Origin: Bacillota bacterium
GTDB lineage: Bacteria > Eremiobacterota > SpSt-956 > JAKJGF01
Reading direction: 5' to 3'
DNA length: 9,736 nucleotides
NCBI GenBank assembly: GCA_029555925.1
Contig: JAKPQU010000473.1
Coordinates: forward strand, 1 to 9,736
The notes beneath the pieces were generated by a model. The model worked only from the letters and a program-made list of their open reading frames with translations, had not been told where the DNA came from and made no database searches. Shown here in pieces: positions 7,408 to 9,736 of this stretch (positions are counted from its first letter, which is position 1; each line of letters opens with the position of its first letter). The position numbers and the translations under genes were made by a program.

Positions 7408-8502
7408 ATGAAGAAAAATTTTTTTGTTATTTTATGTATCCTGCTTTCAGTTATATGTATATCCATTTCCACAGAGATATTCCCGGCAGAAAGGGATAAG
7501 GATTATGACAGAGCCTTTTCCGGGAAATCTGGCTGGACAGGTGCAGACGGCACCTATTCAATACCATTGAGTGACGGAAGAACTATATGGCTTTTTGGCG
7601 ACACCTTTATCGGGGAAGTAGACCATTCAGGGAAAAGATCTGAACAAACAGTAATAATAAATAATTCTATTGCTATTCAGGAAGGTAAAGATCCTTCTAC
7701 TATTAAATTTACTTACGGAGGAACAGAAGAAAAACCGGAATCTTTCTTTATCCCCCCTGACGGGAAAGGCTTCTTCTGGATTTACGATGCAATCCCCGAT
7801 AAAGGGGATGGTAAAATCATTGTTTTTCTGCCGCAGATCGAAATATCAGGTGAAGGTATCTTCGGTTTCAAGCAAACAGGAAACTGGACTGCCGATGTTA
7901 TAATTGAAGGGAATAAATATTCCGTAAAAAATTATAAAAAATTGCCTTATTTTCAGGAAAAATCAGGAGAAAAACCTGCCATAGCATTCGGTGCATCAAT
8001 CCTTGTAGAAAAGGACTGGACTTATATTTACGGTACTGAAGATTACGAAATTACCAAAAACCTGATTATTGCCAGAATAAAATCCGGTTCCATACCTTCG
8101 GAAACACCATGGGAATTTTTTACCGGCACAGGGTGGAGCAAAAATCTGTCAGACTGTAAACCGGTGTTTAGAGAAGTTGGGAATGAACTTTCTGTACATA
8201 AAAACCATGACGGCAGATATATTTTAACTACCCAGAAAAACGGTTCAGGTGCTGATGTAGAAATAATATTCGGAACTTCGCCCGTAGGCCCGTGGGATGC
8301 TCCCCTGGCTGTATGGCATATAGAGGAATCAAATGATAAAATTTTCTCCTATAATGCCAAAGCCCATCCCGAACTTTCCGATAAAGAAAAAGGACTTCTT
8401 ATATCATACAATGTAAATGCCTGGAATTTTGATGATTTATATCTTGATAGTACCATATACAGGCCGAGATTTATAAGGGTTCGGCTGAGCAGTGAGCGGT
8501 GA
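7408..8502 (+). CDS. Secreted DUF5005/DUF4185-like beta-propeller protein
   Basis: This 364-residue protein has a clear signal peptide (basic MKKN, then a hydrophobic stretch to about 22, with cleavage likely near residue 28), so it should be periplasmic or extracellular. The mature part carries motifs I associate with the DUF5005/DUF4185 families, five-bladed propellers related in fold to GH43/GH68-type glycosidases: GWTGADGTYS (42-51), LWLFGDT-like IWLFGDT (60-66, D65), AFGAS (193-197), YIYGTED (206-212), YNAKAHP (315-321) and YRPRFIRV (351-358). Asp47 and Asp65 are candidate active-site acids, but neither catalysis nor a glycan substrate is shown by sequence. TGAGGT (7393-7398) lies 9 bases before the ATG. 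The last residues (SSER) and the stop codon lie inside a heptad repeat that begins at 8487, so the natural C-terminus may have been replaced. Confidence 0.78.
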   Translation: MKKNFFVILCILLSVICISISTEIFPAERDKDYDRAFSGKSGWTGADGTYSIPLSDGRTIWLFGDTFIGEVDHSGKRSEQTVIINNSIAIQEGKDPSTIKFTYGGTEEKPESFFIPPDGKGFFWIYDAIPDKGDGKIIVFLPQIEISGEGIFGFKQTGNWTADVIIEGNKYSVKNYKKLPYFQEKSGEKPAIAFGASILVEKDWTYIYGTEDYEITKNLIIARIKSGSIPSETPWEFFTGTGWSKNLSDCKPVFREVGNELSVHKNHDGRYILTTQKNGSGADVEIIFGTSPVGPWDAPLAVWHIEESNDKIFSYNAKAHPELSDKEKGLLISYNVNAWNFDDLYLDSTIYRPRFIRVRLSSER

Positions 8503-8626
8503 AAAGTGAGTCGTGAGTTGTGAGTCGTAAAAAGTGAAAATTAGGGGCGAACCACTGTGTTCGCCCTGTAACCGGTGAAACCATGCATTACGCATCACGC
8601 ATCACGAACCACCCGTGACGCGTCAC
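8487..8626 (+). repeat. Composite repeat element, copy 1
   Basis: Four modules follow one another. (1) A heptad array at 8487-8540: GAGCAGT, GAGCGGT, GAAAAGT, GAGTCGT, GAGTTGT, GAGTCGT, AAAAAGT. (2) A perfect hairpin at 8545-8566. (3) The box ACCGGTGAAA (8571-8580). (4) A second array at 8585-8626: GCATTAC, GCATCAC twice, GAACCAC, CCGTGAC, GCGTCAC, on the opposite strand sense to CGTNACG. The same modules occur in reverse order and orientation at 9405-9508. It fills nearly all the space between two genes and overlaps the end of the upstream one. Confidence 0.85.
8545..8566. other. GGGCGAAC/GTTCGCCC hairpin in composite element
   Basis: GGGCGAAC (8545-8552) pairs perfectly with GTTCGCCC (8559-8566) around a 6-nt loop. 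It could act as a transcript barrier or 3' stabiliser for the beta-propeller gene, but no T-run follows on the plus strand. Similar GGGCGAAC-type palindromes are, to my recollection, scattered in genomes of several environmental bacteria. The partner copy at 9459-9475 keeps a 7-bp version with one mismatch. Confidence 0.75.
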
Positions 8627-8650
8627 AATTATAGTGAAAGGTATATATTT

Positions 8651-9403
8651 ATGGATCCCATATTTCTTTATATTTTAACAGGTGTATTCTTTATACTCCT
8701 TATAAAATTCAAACTCATATTTATTTTCTTCCCGTCAATAATGAAGAGATTCTGGCAGCCCCAGGTCATTTCCGGCCCGGGAGGACACAGATATATAACT
8801 GATATGAAACACAGACTCACAGATTTTAATCTGGCATCATTAAATTCACTGGTTGACGCCCAGTATGATAAATCAGTTAATTTTAGAGTGGGAGGAGTTA
8901 TTTTTAACTGTGAAGACGAGAAAAAAACTATTTTGTCTTTTTATGCCGATTTCGTATCTCCCAAGGATGAAATAGTAAGGCAGAACAGATTGCTGGGCTC
9001 TTTAAAAGCCATAACAGTGAAAGATGAAATGGAAATTCTTGCAGAAAATAATACCTTTAAATTATTCTTTAACAAATGTCACATTGCTTCCGTTACAGCT
9101 GCGTCAAGGCGCATCTTAAATTCTGCGGGACAGGAGATAGGATTTATAACAGGACCGGACTATAGCGGTGCCAGGCTCTCGTCCGGTGAAAATAGAAAGA
9201 TAATACTTAACGGAGAAGAAACAGGTGAATACGGATTTTTATCCTTCTCTACAGAAGAAAATACACTTATTACTTCAAAAAATCCTGTATTTAAATCCAT
9301 AAAACAGGGATTAAATGAATTTCACACACAGCTTCTGACATGTATAGTCATTATGGATATTTATTATAATTCCATTTATTGTTTTGAAAAGAAAATTGTA
9401 TAA
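8651..9403 (+). CDS. Membrane-anchored protein of unknown function
   Basis: I do not recognise this 250-residue protein. Residues 4-30 are strongly hydrophobic with a KFK break at 19-21, suggesting one or two closely spaced membrane helices. A soluble part of alternating strands follows; its GQEIGFI and EYGFLSF segments are faintly like LURP-one/Tubby-type beta sheets, too weak to call. A second hydrophobic patch (228-244, LLTCIVIMDIYYNSIYC) lies near the C-terminus, and Cys87, Cys143, Cys231 and Cys244 are scattered. The ATG at 8651 is chosen because GAAAGGT (8635-8641) precedes it by nine bases; an in-frame GTG at 8615 is inside the repeat array. The gene is enclosed by two inverted copies of a composite repeat and has its own short spacer on each side, so it may have moved as a unit or simply be bounded by repeats. 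Confidence 0.75.
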   Translation: MDPIFLYILTGVFFILLIKFKLIFIFFPSIMKRFWQPQVISGPGGHRYITDMKHRLTDFNLASLNSLVDAQYDKSVNFRVGGVIFNCEDEKKTILSFYADFVSPKDEIVRQNRLLGSLKAITVKDEMEILAENNTFKLFFNKCHIASVTAASRRILNSAGQEIGFITGPDYSGARLSSGENRKIILNGEETGEYGFLSFSTEENTLITSKNPVFKSIKQGLNEFHTQLLTCIVIMDIYYNSIYCFEKKIV

Positions 9404-9404
9404 T

Positions 9405-9508
9405 CGTGACGCGTGATACGTAATCCGTGATGCGTAATGCGTATTTTCACCGGTATCTGGCGAACACAGTTAGCCCTACTATTCACTATTCACCATTCAC
9501 TACTCACT
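9405..9508 (-). repeat. Composite repeat element, copy 2 (inverted)
   Basis: Read on the plus strand: a CGTNACG-type array at 9405-9446 (CGTGACG, CGTGATA, CGTAATC, CGTGATG, CGTAATG, CGTATTT), then TTTCACCGGT (9445-9454), then a hairpin GGCGAAC/GTTAGCC (9459-9465 with 9469-9475, one mismatch), then heptads ATTCACT, ATTCACC, ATTCACT, ACTCACT (9481-9508). This is copy 1 reversed: TTTCACCGGT is the exact reverse complement of 8571-8580, and GGCGAACACAGT (9459-9470) of 8554-8565. It begins two bases after the upstream stop codon. Confidence 0.85.
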
Positions 9509-9512
9509 ACTT

Positions 9513-9530
9513 AGTACCGCTACAGGTAAA
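9513..9530 (-). repeat. 18-bp repeat, inverted partner of 19-36
   Basis: AGTACCGCTACAGGTAAA is the exact reverse complement of positions 19-36. It lies four bases beyond the end of composite element copy 2. That adjacency hints that it could be a fifth module of the composite family, but copy 1 does not carry it at the matching side, where the beta-propeller coding sequence continues instead. Confidence 0.75.
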
Positions 9531-9635
9531 AGGGTATCCATAAAAAGCTTCTGACTGGCAGGCTCTGGAGAAGAAAAATTCGTTTTTTACTTAAAAATTA
9601 TAGTGTATTTCATAACTTATTAGAATTTAAGTCGT

Positions 9636-9705
9636 CGTGACGCGTAACGCGTGACGCGTGACGGGTTTAATTCCTGCGCATCACGCATTACGCTTTACGC
9701 ATTAC
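9636..9705. repeat. Paired heptad arrays in opposite orientation
   Basis: CGTGACG, CGTAACG, CGTGACG, CGTGACG (9636-9663) are followed after 14 nt by GCATCAC, GCATTAC, GCTTTAC, GCATTAC (9678-9705). The second array is largely the reverse complement of the first in type, so the two could fold into an imperfect long stem-loop. The second array ends exactly where the ribosome binding site of the next gene begins (GAGGT, 9706-9710). Confidence 0.85.
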
Positions 9706-9718
9706 GAGGTCATTATTT

Positions 9719-9736
9719 ATGGATAGTTATGAAACT
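9719..9736 (+). CDS. Probable start of a further gene (5' fragment)
   Basis: ATG at 9719 opens a frame reading MDSYET to the window edge. GAGGT (9706-9710) lies eight bases upstream, a good ribosome binding site. The setting, directly after a heptad array and with the same array-RBS-ATG order as the genes at 171 and 8651, supports a real start. Six codons are too few to suggest any function. Confidence 0.5.

Larger units (their letters stand above)
9404..9718. other. 315-bp gene-free stretch dominated by repeats
   Basis: Between the unknown membrane gene and the probable start at 9719 lie composite element copy 2 (9405-9508), the 18-bp inverted repeat partner (9513-9530), an AT-rich segment (9531-9633) in which I see no gene or convincing promoter, and the paired heptad arrays at 9636-9705. 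Repeats make up more than half of the stretch. Confidence 0.7.

Noticed and set aside
7670..7903. 77-codon plus-strand frame inside the beta-propeller gene
   Set aside because: It is a shifted frame within conserved family motifs, with no start signal of its own.
8615..8650. GTG start extending the unknown membrane protein by 12 residues
   Set aside because: It is the same repeat artefact, again giving MTRH, while the ATG at 8651 has GAAAGGT upstream and yields a natural hydrophobic N-terminus.
8487..9508. Intact transposon
   Set aside because: There are inverted flanking elements, but the enclosed gene has no transposase or integrase features and no target duplication is visible.
8585..9705. 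CRISPR array
   Set aside because: The unit is 7 bp and contiguous, with no spacers and no cas genes; this is a microsatellite-like repeat, not CRISPR.

Overview
The window is a stretch of AT-rich bacterial chromosome. It carries six complete protein genes, the first codons of a seventh, and a family of GC-richer 7-bp repeats that sits at nearly every gene boundary. The organism looks like a motile or surface-active bacterium: it has three type IV pilin-like minor proteins and multi-domain sensor kinases of the kind common in Deltaproteobacteria and uncultured candidate phyla. Heptanucleotide repeats recall the STRR repeats of cyanobacteria, but nothing else here points to a cyanobacterium. 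Taxonomy is inference and cannot be settled from this sequence.

Layout. Positions 1-170 are a leader with an operator-like dyad and a short repeat array. At 171-2093 (+) lies a soluble GAF-PAS histidine kinase with no response regulator beside it. After a repeat hairpin and a good sigma70-type promoter comes a compact operon of three minor pilins or pseudopilins at 2377-4988 (+): GspI/PilV-like, GspJ/PilW-like and GspK/PilX-like, the last with a large beta-rich C-terminal domain. A repeat array separates it from the convergent hybrid kinase at 5027-6988 (-), with order REC-PAS-HisKA-HATPase-REC. A 419-bp divergent intergenic region follows. Then come a secreted DUF5005/DUF4185-like beta-propeller protein at 7408-8502 (+), a membrane-anchored protein of unknown function at 8651-9403 (+), and a probable gene start at 9719.

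How the parts may fit. The three pilin-like proteins should form the initiating tip complex of a type IV pilus or type II secretion pseudopilus; the assembly ATPase, platform protein and major pilin must be elsewhere. The two kinases are cytosolic signalling proteins whose partners are not visible. Their proximity to the pilin operon suggests, but does not show, control of surface behaviour.

The most unusual content is non-coding. The basic unit is the near-palindrome CGTNACG, joined head to tail so that each junction makes ACGCGT. Two composite elements of about 105-140 bp share four modules in the same order: a GTGA-type heptad array, a GGCGAAC hairpin, an ACCGGTGAAA box and a CGTNACG-type array. 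They flank the unknown membrane gene in inverted orientation, and one of them supplies the last codons and stop of the beta-propeller gene. An exact 18-bp inverted pair lies near the two ends of the window.
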